Shown here: positions 35,451 through 45,298 of the stretch, in pieces | How the letters are laid out: each line of letters opens with the position of its first letter | Position numbering within the stretch: the stretch's first letter is position 1 | Source: Jeotgalibacillus terrae | GTDB lineage: Bacteria; Bacillota; Bacilli; Bacillales; Jeotgalibacillaceae | Length of the DNA stretch: 64,000 nt | Assembly (NCBI RefSeq): GCF_016908195.1 | Contig: NZ_JAFBDK010000004.1 | Span: forward strand, 124,001-188,000 | Direction: 5' to 3' | The notes under the pieces: model-generated | The model's database searches: none | What the model was told of the DNA's origin: nothing | The model's input: the letters and a program-made list of their open reading frames with translations, nothing else | Made by a program: the position numbers and the translations under genes

Positions 35451-35804
35451 ATGATGAACTCTGCAAGAAATCTTGAGCACAAGCAGTCTGTTCAGGTTAC
35501 AAAGAAAAAAGTAGTCAAGAAAAGGACGTCCGCATTTACACTTGGTGAAAAAATGATCGCTGCAATCTTTGCTGCATTCGTGTGTATTGCGAGTCTTCAA
35601 ATCATTACTGCCCAGGCTGAAATCTATAATACAAATAAAGAGATTCAGCAACTAGAATCCAACATTGTGACCCAGGAAAATGTGAATAATGACCTGACAA
35701 TTCAGGTGAGTCAGATGAGTACATATGAGCGTGTCTGGGAAAAAGCAAAAGAACTCGGACTGACGCTGAATGATTCAAATGTTAAGGTTGTGCAGCAGCC
35801 ATGA
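35451..35804 (+). CDS. ftsL: Cell division protein FtsL
   Basis: 117 residues: a basic cytoplasmic tail, one membrane helix (about 40-60) and an external coiled coil (NKEIQQLESNIVTQ), the bitopic FtsL layout. It is part of the FtsL-DivIC-DivIB subcomplex that activates septal peptidoglycan synthesis. GGGGGAA precedes ATG 35451 and 35454. It overlaps pbpB by 4 nt (ATGA). Confidence 0.93.
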   Translation: MMNSARNLEHKQSVQVTKKKVVKKRTSAFTLGEKMIAAIFAAFVCIASLQIITAQAEIYNTNKEIQQLESNIVTQENVNNDLTIQVSQMSTYERVWEKAKELGLTLNDSNVKVVQQP

Positions 35805-37987
35805 GGAAATTGAAAAAGAATTGGGGAGCCTACCTGCTGTTTACAGTATTTAGTGCTCTCTTTTTCATTTTAGTTGTAAGATTTATGACTTTACAGATCA
35901 CAGGAGAAGCAGAAGGCAGAGATCTTGCAGCCCAGGCTCAGGCGCAGTATGCAAGAAGCCAGATTCTTGAAGCTGAAAGAGGGAAAATATTGGACCGTAA
36001 CGGGGAAGTCATTGCAGAAGATACGCAGACTTATAAAATCGTAGCGGTACTGGATGAAAATCTGACCACAAATGAAGAAAACCCTCGTCATGTCATGAAT
36101 CCTGAATCGACTGCAAAAACACTATCACAGTACCTGGACCTTACAGAGAGTGAAATCCTCGATATTCTTACACTTGACAGAAAACAGGTTGAATTCGGTA
36201 CTGAGGGTAAAGATATCCCACTGGAAATTAAGCAGCAGATAGAAGATGAAAAATTGCCGGGTATATTCTTTCTTCAGGACCTGAAAAGATTTTATCCAAA
36301 TGGTATTTTCTCATCTCATCTGATTGGATACGCCCAGCCTGAAGCAACAGACGATGGCATGGTAAAGACCATTGGTAAAATGGGGATAGAAAAAAATCTC
36401 AATGACTTTCTTGAAGGAAAAAGCGGTGAACTTTCATTTGAGACTGATGCAAGAGGTTACCTGCTTCCTGGCGGTGAAGAGGCGATTAAAAAAGCCCGGG
36501 ATGGCCATGACGTATATTTAACGATTGATAAAAAAATTCAGACATTCTTAGAAGACGCAATGAGTCAGGTATCTGAAGAATATAACCCCGGCAATATGTT
36601 CGGAGTAGTTGCTGATGCCAAGACCGGTGAAATCCTTGCGATGAGCCAGCGTCCAACGTTTGACCCTGATACGCGTGTAGGTTTAAGTGATAACTGGTAT
36701 AACCAGATTGTCGAGAGTACGTTTGAACCTGGTTCTACATTTAAAACCTTTTCACTGGCGGCGGCTGTAGAAGAAGGAGTGTTTAATCCAAATGCTACCT
36801 ATCAATCAGGCTCATATGACGTACTGGGACAAAAAATTAGTGATCACAATAATGTAGGGTGGGGAACCATCAGTTATCTCGAAGGTGTACAGCGGTCCTC
36901 TAACACAGCATTTGCAAAACTGCTCGAATTAATGGGAGACGACGTATATAGAAACTATCTGGATGACTTCGGTTTCGGTCAAATCACAGGAATTGACCTG
37001 CCAAATGAAGCACCCGGTAAGATCCTGTATAATTATCCGCTGGAAAAAGTGACGACTATTTTCGGGCAGGGTACAACAGTGACACCCTTGCAGATGATTC
37101 AGGCGGAAACCGCGATTGCAGGTGACGGTCAAATGAAGCGTCCGTACGTTCTTTCAAAAGTGGTTAATCCTGATACTGGTGAAGCGGTATATGAAGGGGA
37201 AACGGAAATAAGCGGACAGCCGATTTCAGCTGACACCGCAGCAAAAGTAAGAGAATATCTTGCCACTACTATAACGAGTGAGGCGGGGACAGGACAGCCA
37301 TTCAGTATAACTGGATATGAAGTGGCAGGAAAGTCCGGCACAGCTGAAATTCCTGATCCAAATACAGGCGGGTACATGAGAGGCAGAGATAATTATCTCT
37401 TTTCATTTATGGGAATGGCACCAGCTGATGATCCTGAACTCATCGTATATGTCGGGGTGCAGCAGCCTACGCTTCCACTTGATGAAATTGGTTCTGTTCC
37501 GGTATCAAAAGTGTTCAATCCTGTTATGCTGAATAGCCTTAAATACCGTAATATTCAACCGGCTGAAGCGCCTGTAAAAGAAAATGTATCAGTAAAAGAT
37601 TATACAGGTCAAAATGTATCAGATGTGAGACAACAGCTCGATACAGCAGGTCTTGAAGTCATTGTACTGGGCAATGGGTCTGTGATTAAGAGCCAGTCAG
37701 CTGTAAACACTGACTTAATAGCCGGTGAAAAGCTGATACTGGTTACAGATGGTGAGTTAACGATACCTGACCTGACCGGTTGGTCTTACAGGGACGTAGT
37801 CAAAGCTGCAGTAGCTGCGGATCTTCAGCTGAATGCCTCAGGCGCAGGCTTTGCAGTTCAGCAGAATGTAACCGCAGATACCATCATTACTCAGGATCAG
37901 CCGCTGACAGTAAAATTTGAAACACCTGAAGAAACAAGAACAAGATTAAGCCAGCCTGAAGAAGAGAGTGAACTTCCACAGGACTGA
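35801..37987 (+). CDS. pbpB: Penicillin-binding protein 2B, septal transpeptidase
   Basis: 728 residues (B. subtilis 716): one N-terminal helix, a PBP dimerisation domain, a transpeptidase domain with Ser312 in STFK, SSN in SSNTAF and KSGTA, and two C-terminal PASTA domains (about 590-715). It crosslinks peptidoglycan at the division septum. ATG overlaps the ftsL stop, so translation is coupled. A terminator follows, separating it from spoVD. Confidence 0.97.
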   Translation: MRKLKKNWGAYLLFTVFSALFFILVVRFMTLQITGEAEGRDLAAQAQAQYARSQILEAERGKILDRNGEVIAEDTQTYKIVAVLDENLTTNEENPRHVMNPESTAKTLSQYLDLTESEILDILTLDRKQVEFGTEGKDIPLEIKQQIEDEKLPGIFFLQDLKRFYPNGIFSSHLIGYAQPEATDDGMVKTIGKMGIEKNLNDFLEGKSGELSFETDARGYLLPGGEEAIKKARDGHDVYLTIDKKIQTFLEDAMSQVSEEYNPGNMFGVVADAKTGEILAMSQRPTFDPDTRVGLSDNWYNQIVESTFEPGSTFKTFSLAAAVEEGVFNPNATYQSGSYDVLGQKISDHNNVGWGTISYLEGVQRSSNTAFAKLLELMGDDVYRNYLDDFGFGQITGIDLPNEAPGKILYNYPLEKVTTIFGQGTTVTPLQMIQAETAIAGDGQMKRPYVLSKVVNPDTGEAVYEGETEISGQPISADTAAKVREYLATTITSEAGTGQPFSITGYEVAGKSGTAEIPDPNTGGYMRGRDNYLFSFMGMAPADDPELIVYVGVQQPTLPLDEIGSVPVSKVFNPVMLNSLKYRNIQPAEAPVKENVSVKDYTGQNVSDVRQQLDTAGLEVIVLGNGSVIKSQSAVNTDLIAGEKLILVTDGELTIPDLTGWSYRDVVKAAVAADLQLNASGAGFAVQQNVTADTIITQDQPLTVKFETPEETRTRLSQPEEESELPQD

Positions 37988-38002
37988 ATTATACTCGTCA
38001 TG

Positions 38003-38036
38003 AAGCCTTTTCTGATTAATTCAGAAAAGGCTTTTT
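38003..38036 (+). terminator. Terminator between pbpB and spoVD
   Basis: Stem AAGCCTTTTCTGA / TCAGAAAAGGCTT followed by TTT, directly before the spoVD promoter. Confidence 0.9.
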
Positions 38037-38064
38037 GCATACCCGATAAATCCTGACATACGAT
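38037..38064 (+). promoter_or_regulatory. Sigma-E type promoter of spoVD
   Basis: GCATACC (38037-38043), a 13-bp spacer and CATACGAT (38057-38064). This matches the sigma-E pattern KMATATT-N13..15-CATACANT at 5 of 7 and 7 of 8 positions. B. subtilis spoVD is sigma-E dependent. Confidence 0.75.
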
Positions 38065-38094
38065 GTGAATATAGCTCAATACAGGGGGAACAGT

Positions 38095-40014
38095 GTGCAG
38101 TATTTTTCAGAGAGGTTAATTAAAAAAAGACTATTGGTTGTGTTTGCCTTATTCGTGCTTATTTTCTTTGTCGTGATCATTAGACTTTTTTACGTTCAGG
38201 TCATATCGCATGAAAAGTTATATGAAAAAGCAATTGAAAGCTGGACGAGGGAACTACCGTTAGAACCTGAACGCGGCTCTATCTATGACAGAAACGGCAA
38301 ACCTATTGTATTAAACGAGTCCGCGCCGAGTCTCTTTATTATTCCTAAGCAGATTGAGGATCGTGAAAAGACTTCTGCTCTATTAAGCAAAGTGCTGAAG
38401 ATGCCTGAGGAAAAAGCAGTAGCATTTGTAAACAGAAAAGGCTCCATTGAAAAGCTGCATCCTGAAGGGAGAAAGCTTTCATTTGAACAGGTGAGAGCAC
38501 TTGAGGAAGCATCACTGCCCGGTGTATATATTGCAGATGACTATAAGCGTGCTTATCCTCATGGAAGGATGCTATCACATGTACTTGGATTTATAGGAGT
38601 TGACAACAGGGGATTATCAGGACTTGAACTGCTTTATGACGATCAGCTATACGGTATCCAGGGTGCAACGGGTCTATTCACAGATGCGAAAGGAAAAGAG
38701 ATGGGAAAGTCAGGTTCATTCAACAAGGACCCTGAACACGGGATGGACCTGCACTTAACAATCGATCTGAATGTGCAGAATGTACTTGAACGTGAATTGA
38801 CGAATGCACAGGAAAAGTATGATGCGGATCAGATTTTAGCACTTGCAATGAATCCGAAAACAGGTGAAATTCTCGGAATGGCTTCAAGGCCGGATTTTGA
38901 CCCGTCTAATTATCAGCAGTTCTCTCCGGACATTTATAACAGGGTATTGCCGATCTGGAGAACGTATGAACCGGGATCAACTTTTAAAATTATCACACTT
39001 GCAGCTGCGCTTGAAGAAGGGCTTGTGGACCTTGAGAACGAGCAGTTCTATGACAGTGGTCATGTGGAGGTAGGAGGGGTAAAGCTTCACTGCTGGCAAA
39101 GAGAAGGACACGGAAACCAGACGTTTCTTGAAGTTGTTCAGAATTCTTGTAACCCCGGATTTATAGAATTAGGGAACAGACTTGGTAAAGACAGGCTGCT
39201 GTCTTATATTCATGATTTTGGATTTGGACAGAAAACTGGTATCGATCTGACTGGTGAAGCGAGCGGGATATTGTTCAAACCGGAAAATATGGGACCTGTT
39301 GAACAGGCGACAACTGCTTTTGGACAGGGGGTTTCGGTAACTCCAATCCAGCAGGCGGCAGCTGTTTCGGCTGTGATAAACGGCGGTCATCTCCCGGTTC
39401 CCACGATTACAAAGAAATGGACCGATTCCACTTCGGGGGAAACGGTTCACGAAGTAGAGACGAAATCAAAAAGAAAAGTTATATCTGAAGATGTATCTGC
39501 TGAAATGAGAGAAGCACTCGAATCCGTAGTGGCACAAGGTACCGGAAGAGGAGCTTTTGTTGACGGGTATCGTGTGGGCGGGAAAACAGGTACTGCACAA
39601 AAGGTCGAAAATGGCCGCTATATGAAAGATAGTTACATTGTTTCATTCATTGGCTTTGCTCCAAGTGATGACCCCGAATTGCTGGTCTATCTTGCAGTTG
39701 ACCATCCTAAAGATACTGTTCAATTCGGAGGTGTAGTCGCTGCACCGATCGTAGGTACAATCATTGAAGAGTCCTTAAATGCCATGGGTGTTAAAAGACG
39801 AACAAAACAAATTGAAAAAGAAGTCAGGTGGTTAGACCCGCCTGAAATCAAAGTCCCTGATGTAACAGGCATGACAAAAAGTGAACTGCTTGAAATGCAC
39901 CTTCCGATTGACCTCGATATAAAAGGCGATGGCAAAAAAGTAATCAGACAATCACCTGAACCGGGAGCCGTACTGGAAGAAGGAAATACGCTTCGAATCT
40001 TCACAGGTCAATAG
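38095..40014 (+). CDS. spoVD: Sporulation-specific penicillin-binding protein SpoVD
   Basis: 639 residues (B. subtilis 646): N-terminal helix, dimerisation domain, transpeptidase with Ser295 in STFK, SCN in QNSCNPGF and KTGTA, and one C-terminal PASTA domain. It works with SpoVE in making spore cortex peptidoglycan from the mother cell side. AGGGGG at 38083-38088 supports GTG 38095; the longer frame from GTG 38065 starts inside the promoter. Confidence 0.96.
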   Translation: MQYFSERLIKKRLLVVFALFVLIFFVVIIRLFYVQVISHEKLYEKAIESWTRELPLEPERGSIYDRNGKPIVLNESAPSLFIIPKQIEDREKTSALLSKVLKMPEEKAVAFVNRKGSIEKLHPEGRKLSFEQVRALEEASLPGVYIADDYKRAYPHGRMLSHVLGFIGVDNRGLSGLELLYDDQLYGIQGATGLFTDAKGKEMGKSGSFNKDPEHGMDLHLTIDLNVQNVLERELTNAQEKYDADQILALAMNPKTGEILGMASRPDFDPSNYQQFSPDIYNRVLPIWRTYEPGSTFKIITLAAALEEGLVDLENEQFYDSGHVEVGGVKLHCWQREGHGNQTFLEVVQNSCNPGFIELGNRLGKDRLLSYIHDFGFGQKTGIDLTGEASGILFKPENMGPVEQATTAFGQGVSVTPIQQAAAVSAVINGGHLPVPTITKKWTDSTSGETVHEVETKSKRKVISEDVSAEMREALESVVAQGTGRGAFVDGYRVGGKTGTAQKVENGRYMKDSYIVSFIGFAPSDDPELLVYLAVDHPKDTVQFGGVVAAPIVGTIIEESLNAMGVKRRTKQIEKEVRWLDPPEIKVPDVTGMTKSELLEMHLPIDLDIKGDGKKVIRQSPEPGAVLEEGNTLRIFTGQ

Positions 40015-40073
40015 CATTCTTTTGACCTATGAGGTAATATAGCAGTATAAGATTTGTTCGAGGAGTTGAATAT

Positions 40074-41552
40074 ATGAGACTTTCAGAGCTGACAGGCTGC
40101 CTCCCATTTTATACGATAAAAGGCCCTGAATCAGACCCTGAGATAATGAAGCTGTGTCATCATCATCAGGAAGTTGAAAACGGATCCCTTTTTGCAGCAA
40201 TAAAAGGTGAACAATCTGACGGCAGACTATATATAGAAAAAGCGATTGAAAATGGTGCAGCTGCTATTATATCTGATACTGAATATGATTTGCCGGTGCC
40301 TCAGATTATTGTTAAACAGCCTAGGCATTCACTTGCATATCTTGCTAACCATTTTTACGATTATCCGAGTTTCGATCTGAATGTGATTGGTGTGACCGGT
40401 ACGAATGGAAAAACGACTGTTACTCATATGATTCACAGTGTACTTGAATCTGCCGGTATAAAAACCGGTATTATCGGCACGCTGTACATGAAGCAGGGAA
40501 ACCAGGTTAGAAAAGCCGTTAACACCACTCCTGACGGTTTACTACTGCAACAGACCCTTGCGGATTACAGAGAAGCAGGGGTTAAGGCTGCAGTTCTTGA
40601 AGCTTCATCCCATGGTCTTTCACAGGGCAGAATGTTCGGGTGCGATGTGGATATTGCAGTTTTTACGAATATTACGCAGGACCACCTCGACTACCATGAA
40701 ACAATGGAGAATTATAAATGGGCAAAAACCCTGCTTTTCTCCCAGCTCGGTCACTCACACGTAAAGTCATCACCAAAGTTTGCTGTTCTAAACAACGATG
40801 ATCCGTTTTCAAAAGAGATAGAATCAGTTACATCTGCTCATATTTTAACGTACGGACTAAGCAGTGATGCTGATATTTATGCAGAAAATATAGCCATTCA
40901 AAAAGAATCGGCTTCTTTTGTATTAAGAACACCGTCAGGACATATTGAAGTTATCATCAAATTAGCGGGCATTTTCAATATATATAATGCATTGGCAGCA
41001 GCAGCAGTCGGTTTTGTAAACAGAATCCCTCTGCAGGATATTGCCTCAGGTCTCGAAAATATCTCCGGGGTACCCGGACGTTTCGAAATTGTCAGACATG
41101 AGCACCCATTTACAGTGATTGTGGATTACGCCCATACGCCTGACAGCTTAAAAAATATTCTGCAGGCAGCAAACAGAATGAACCCGAACAATTTGATTAC
41201 ATTAATCGGCTGCGGCGGTGACAGAGATCGTGCCAAGCGTCCGGTTATGGCGAAAATTGCGTGTCAGTATGCGGATCATGCAATTTTTACTTCTGACAAT
41301 CCGAGAAGTGAAGATCCGAAAAAAATTCTGCGGGATATGGAAAAGGGGGTGCCCGGTGACAGCTACACAGTTATCGAAGACCGCAAAGCGGCAATCAGCC
41401 AGGCGATCAGTCAGGCAACCCCGGGAGATATCGTCATAATTGCAGGCAAAGGTCATGAAAAATATCAGATCATTCAAAATGAAAAAATCCCTTTTGACGA
41501 CAAATCAGTCGCTGAAGATATACTGAGGGGACTACAGGTGAAGGGTGTTTAA
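40074..41552 (+). CDS. murE: UDP-MurNAc-tripeptide synthetase MurE
   Basis: 492 residues. GVTGTNGKTTVTHM is the ATP loop, the middle domain follows, and TSDNPRSEDP near residue 405 carries the DNPR motif that goes with meso-diaminopimelate rather than lysine addition. It adds the third stem-peptide residue in peptidoglycan synthesis. GAGGAG precedes ATG 40074. A terminator follows. Confidence 0.96.
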   Translation: MRLSELTGCLPFYTIKGPESDPEIMKLCHHHQEVENGSLFAAIKGEQSDGRLYIEKAIENGAAAIISDTEYDLPVPQIIVKQPRHSLAYLANHFYDYPSFDLNVIGVTGTNGKTTVTHMIHSVLESAGIKTGIIGTLYMKQGNQVRKAVNTTPDGLLLQQTLADYREAGVKAAVLEASSHGLSQGRMFGCDVDIAVFTNITQDHLDYHETMENYKWAKTLLFSQLGHSHVKSSPKFAVLNNDDPFSKEIESVTSAHILTYGLSSDADIYAENIAIQKESASFVLRTPSGHIEVIIKLAGIFNIYNALAAAAVGFVNRIPLQDIASGLENISGVPGRFEIVRHEHPFTVIVDYAHTPDSLKNILQAANRMNPNNLITLIGCGGDRDRAKRPVMAKIACQYADHAIFTSDNPRSEDPKKILRDMEKGVPGDSYTVIEDRKAAISQAISQATPGDIVIIAGKGHEKYQIIQNEKIPFDDKSVAEDILRGLQVKGV

Positions 41553-41565
41553 GAATTGCCCCTTT

Positions 41566-41608
41566 GTGAAAAAGCTGAGACATATTAACTTGTCTCAGCT
41601 TTTTATTG
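41566..41608 (+). terminator. Terminator after murE
   Basis: Stem AAAAAGCTGAGACA / TGTCTCAGCTTTTT (41568-41581 and 41591-41604). It splits the dcw cluster, so mraY must have its own promoter. Confidence 0.9.
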
Positions 41609-41752
41609 TTCACAAGTAAAACAATTGTCCTGAAATTAAAAATGTAATAAACTTTCCCGCTCTAAACACGGTAGTTATGGTAAAATGAGAGATTGTCAGC
41701 ATACAACATAAACAGTACAATAAACTGGAACGATTTGTTAGGAGGAAGCAAG

Positions 41753-42727
41753 ATGTCATTATGGGCTGTACTATGGGCAGCAATAGTTGGATTTGGAATT
41801 TCCGCAGCGGCAGCTCCGGTATTTATTCCATACTTAAGAAGATTAAAATTTGGACAAAGTATCAGGGAAGAAGGACCTGAATCCCATCAGAAAAAGTCCG
41901 GCACGCCAACAATGGGCGGTTTAATTATTTTGAGCGCACTGACAGTCGCAACCGTTGCAGTCAGCGCGATCTTCAGTGTATTATCTGTTACAACTTTTCT
42001 ATTACTAATGGTCACGATTACCTTTGGGATCCTTGGATTCCTGGATGATTTTATTAAAGTAGCCAAAAAGAGAAATCTTGGCTTAACTTCAAAACAAAAG
42101 CTTCTCGGACAAATTGTGATTGCTATTATATTTTATATTGTTTTCAGCGCTAATGATTTTTCGTCAATCATTGCAATTCCATTTACGTCAATTGAATTAA
42201 ATCTTGGTATTTTATATGTCGCATTCGTCATTTTCTGGTTAGTCGGATTTTCGAATGCTGTTAACCTGACTGATGGACTTGATGGTCTCGTATCAGGTAC
42301 TGCAGTGATTGCATTTGGTGCATTTGCACTGATTGCCTGGCAGCAGGAACAACTCGCACTGGCAATTTTCTGTATGGCTGCCGTGGGAGCACTGCTTGGG
42401 TTCTTATTATTCAACGCCCATCCGGCAAAAGTGTTTATGGGTGATACAGGTTCACTTGCGCTCGGTGGCGCAATCGGGACCGTATCCCTGCTTGCAAAAC
42501 AGGAAATATTGCTACTATTGATTGGTATTGTTTTTGTATTGGAGACTTTATCAGTCATGATACAGGTTACTTCATTTAAAACAACTGGAAAACGGGTTTT
42601 TAAGATGAGTCCGCTTCATCATCACTTTGAACTCACTGGCTGGTCAGAATGGAAAGTCGTTACTGTCTTCTGGACAGTTGGTCTTGCAGCAGGTGTGATG
42701 GGCGTTCTGATAGGAGTGTATGGCTGA
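41753..42727 (+). CDS. mraY: Phospho-N-acetylmuramoyl-pentapeptide transferase
   Basis: 324 residues and about ten membrane helices. [40 protein letters not shown] and [19 protein letters not shown] are the MraY cytoplasmic loops holding the catalytic aspartates. It makes lipid I. TTAGGAGGAAG lies before ATG 41753; the frame is open from 41693. It overlaps murD by one base (TGATG). Confidence 0.97.
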   Translation: MSLWAVLWAAIVGFGISAAAAPVFIPYLRRLKFGQSIREEGPESHQKKSGTPTMGGLIILSALTVATVAVSAIFSVLSVTTFLLLMVTITFGILGFLDDFIKVAKKRNLGLTSKQKLLGQIVIAIIFYIVFSANDFSSIIAIPFTSIELNLGILYVAFVIFWLVGFSNAVNLTDGLDGLVSGTAVIAFGAFALIAWQQEQLALAIFCMAAVGALLGFLLFNAHPAKVFMGDTGSLALGGAIGTVSLLAKQEILLLLIGIVFVLETLSVMIQVTSFKTTGKRVFKMSPLHHHFELTGWSEWKVVTVFWTVGLAAGVMGVLIGVYG

Positions 42728-44079
42728 TGATTAATTATAAAGGGTATCAAAATAAAAAAATCCTGGTAGTCGGACTCGCAAAAAGCGGAGTCGCTGCATC
42801 GCTTCTTCTTCACAAATTGGGTGCATTTGTTACAGTTAATGACTGGAAGCCTCTTTCTGAGAATAAGGATGCACAGCAGCTGCTTGATCAGGGAATTAAA
42901 GTGATTTGCGGCAGTCATCCGGTTGAACTCCTCGACGAAGGCTTTGAAATGATCGTGAAAAATCCTGGTATTCCTTATACAAATCCACTGATTAAAGGCG
43001 CTATAGCAAAAGGTCTGCCTGTGATTACTGAAGTGGAACTTGCTTATCAGATCAGTGAAGCAGATATCATCGGTATTACCGGAACGAATGGTAAAACGAC
43101 TACTACGACACTGATTCATGAGATGATTACAAAAGATCAGAAAAAGTCATATGTTGCAGGGAACATAGGAACAGTTGCCAGTGAGGTAGCCCAGATTGCA
43201 CATCCTGGTGAAGCAATGGTCGTTGAATTATCCTCATTTCAACTGATGGGAATCAGACAGTTCGCCCCCGCGATTTCGATTATTACGAACATTTATGATG
43301 CGCATCTTGACTATCACGCTTCAAAACAGGAATACGTGGAAGCAAAGGCTGCTATCACTAAAAATCAGACAGAAAACCACTATTTAATTGTTAATGCTGA
43401 TCAGGAAGAACTCATGAATGCTATTCAGCATACGAGAGCTAAAAAGATACTATTTTCAACGAAGAGATTATTAACAGAAGGTATCTCAACTGACAGTGAA
43501 CAGATTTTCATGAATGGTGAAGCGGTCGTAAGGCTTGAAGAAATCGTGCTTCCGGGCAGACATAATCTTGAAAATATAATGGCTGCGATCGGTGCAGCAA
43601 AGTTATATGGCGTCTCAAATGAAAGCATCAGAGCAGTACTCGGAGAATTTGCGGGGGTAAAACACCGTACCCAATTTGTAAGAGAGTGGAACCGGATTAA
43701 GTTTTATAACGATTCCAAGGCAACAAATATCCTGGCCACACAAAGCGCGCTCGATGCATTCAAAGGTCCAACGGTATTATTATGCGGCGGTCTTGACCGT
43801 GGAAACAGCTTTGATGAACTGTCGGCGTCGATGTCGCATGTCAAAACGGCAATTGTATTTGGTGAAACGGCAGATAAGATGGCTGAAGCTGCAAGAGCAG
43901 GCGGTGTAGAGAACATCATCAGCGTGAAAGATGTAAAAGACGCTGTCCATGCTGCAGCAGAAAGTGCAGAAAGTGGAGATGTCGTACTTCTATCACCAGC
44001 ATGCGCAAGCTGGGATCAATACCCGACTTTTGAAGTGCGGGGAGACATATTTATTGATGAAGTGAATAAGCTGAAGTAA
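42727..44079 (+). CDS. murD: UDP-MurNAc-L-alanine:D-glutamate ligase
   Basis: 450 residues (B. subtilis 451). VVGLAKSGVAAS at the N-terminal nucleotide fold, GITGTNGKTTTTTL as the ATP loop, YNDSKATNILAT and LSPACASWDQY in the C-terminal domain. It adds D-Glu to UDP-MurNAc-Ala in the cytosol. ATG 42727 overlaps the mraY stop and has GATAGGAG upstream; the frame extending to 42649 lies inside mraY. Confidence 0.97.
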   Translation: MINYKGYQNKKILVVGLAKSGVAASLLLHKLGAFVTVNDWKPLSENKDAQQLLDQGIKVICGSHPVELLDEGFEMIVKNPGIPYTNPLIKGAIAKGLPVITEVELAYQISEADIIGITGTNGKTTTTTLIHEMITKDQKKSYVAGNIGTVASEVAQIAHPGEAMVVELSSFQLMGIRQFAPAISIITNIYDAHLDYHASKQEYVEAKAAITKNQTENHYLIVNADQEELMNAIQHTRAKKILFSTKRLLTEGISTDSEQIFMNGEAVVRLEEIVLPGRHNLENIMAAIGAAKLYGVSNESIRAVLGEFAGVKHRTQFVREWNRIKFYNDSKATNILATQSALDAFKGPTVLLCGGLDRGNSFDELSASMSHVKTAIVFGETADKMAEAARAGGVENIISVKDVKDAVHAAAESAESGDVVLLSPACASWDQYPTFEVRGDIFIDEVNKLK

Positions 44080-44101
44080 ATACGCTGAAGGGACGAGTGT
44101 C

Positions 44102-45175
44102 ATGGATCGTCTGCTGTTTACTTTAGTGATGTGCTGTTCAGTTTTTGGTGTTTTATTAATTGATAGTGCAAGCAGTGTATGGGCATTCGACCGTTTTGGG
44201 GATGCCCATTTTTTTTCTTTCAGACAGGCATTATATCTGGCTGCAGGTGTCATAGCGATGGTAACAATCTCAAAAGTGCATTATCAGGTATGGCGTAAAC
44301 ATGCGTCTGTTATTTACCTGATTTCGATTATTTTACTGGTTCTTGTGTTGATTCCGGGTATCGGTCTTGAGCGAAACGGTTCCCAGAGCTGGATCGGGGC
44401 AGGTCCAATATCAATTCAGCCTGCAGAGCTCGCGAAAGCAGGTGTTTTAATGATGACGGCGGCTTTAATCTCTACATCGCGTAAAAAACTTACGCTAAAG
44501 CAGACAGCTTTTCTGATTATAGTTATTTTATTGCCTTTTGGAATCGTCATGCTGCAGCCGGACCTTGGAACCGGGACTGTCCTTGCAGGAAGCGGTCTGT
44601 CACTGTTATTTTTAGCAGGGGTCAGTATCCGTTTCTTTGTTTTCCTTTTTGGGGCAGGTGCGGCAGGGTTTGCAGGGCTGGTTATTGCAGCTCCATATAG
44701 AATGCAAAGAATCAATTCATTTATTGATCCATGGCAGGATCCACTTGGAGCGGGATTTCAGATGATACAATCACTTTACGCAGTAGGGCCGGGCGGGCTG
44801 TTCGGTACAGGATTTTCAGACAGCAGGCAGAAACATTTTTATCTGCCTGAACCTCAAAATGATTTTATTTTTGCCATTGCTGCAGAAGAGCTTGGCTTAG
44901 CGGGAAGTATCATCATTATTCTGTTGTTCGCAGCAGTAATCTGGAGAGGTATTCTGATTGCAGTATCAGCACCTGATACATTCAGTAAAATGCTGGCGGG
45001 GGGCATTGTGATTTCACTTGGATTACAAACCGCTATCAACATCTCAGTTGTGATTGGTTTAATACCTGTTACAGGTATCACACTCCCGTTTTTCAGTTAC
45101 GGCGGATCATCACTGATGGTTGTTCTCTGTATGATTGGAATTTTGTTAAATATCAGCCGTTATACAGGAAAGTAG
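44102..45175 (+). CDS. spoVE: Lipid II polymerase SpoVE (SEDS family)
   Basis: 357 residues with about ten helices and the SEDS signatures RNGSQSWIGAGPISIQPAE, QPDLGTGTV, GPGGLFGTGFSDSRQK and ITLPFFSYGGSSL. SEDS proteins polymerise lipid II; position after murD and before divIB matches B. subtilis spoVE, which acts with SpoVD in cortex synthesis. The N-terminus is about ten residues shorter than there. In this genome it is followed by divIB, without murG and murB. Confidence 0.93.
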   Translation: MDRLLFTLVMCCSVFGVLLIDSASSVWAFDRFGDAHFFSFRQALYLAAGVIAMVTISKVHYQVWRKHASVIYLISIILLVLVLIPGIGLERNGSQSWIGAGPISIQPAELAKAGVLMMTAALISTSRKKLTLKQTAFLIIVILLPFGIVMLQPDLGTGTVLAGSGLSLLFLAGVSIRFFVFLFGAGAAGFAGLVIAAPYRMQRINSFIDPWQDPLGAGFQMIQSLYAVGPGGLFGTGFSDSRQKHFYLPEPQNDFIFAIAAEELGLAGSIIIILLFAAVIWRGILIAVSAPDTFSKMLAGGIVISLGLQTAINISVVIGLIPVTGITLPFFSYGGSSLMVVLCMIGILLNISRYTGK

Positions 45176-45298
45176 GTATTTTACATTTTCATGACGATAA
45201 GCATGTTTCTGTATGTTATCAGCTTTCAATAGTGTAGTATAAAGGTAGATTCAAAAAGAGTCGTTTGCGGCTCGTATCGCATGACTGGAGTGAAATGA

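Noticed and set aside
34877-35482. 201-codon minus-strand frame opposite rsmH
   Set aside because: Antisense shadow; composition and lack of start signal argue against coding.
41605-41752. Sigma-A promoter before mraY
   Set aside because: A terminator upstream implies one and TAAAAT is present near 41682, but no convincing -35 could be placed, so it is not listed.
43425-43628. Short antisense frames in the murD and divIVA region
   Set aside because: All are shadows of well-supported genes in other frames.
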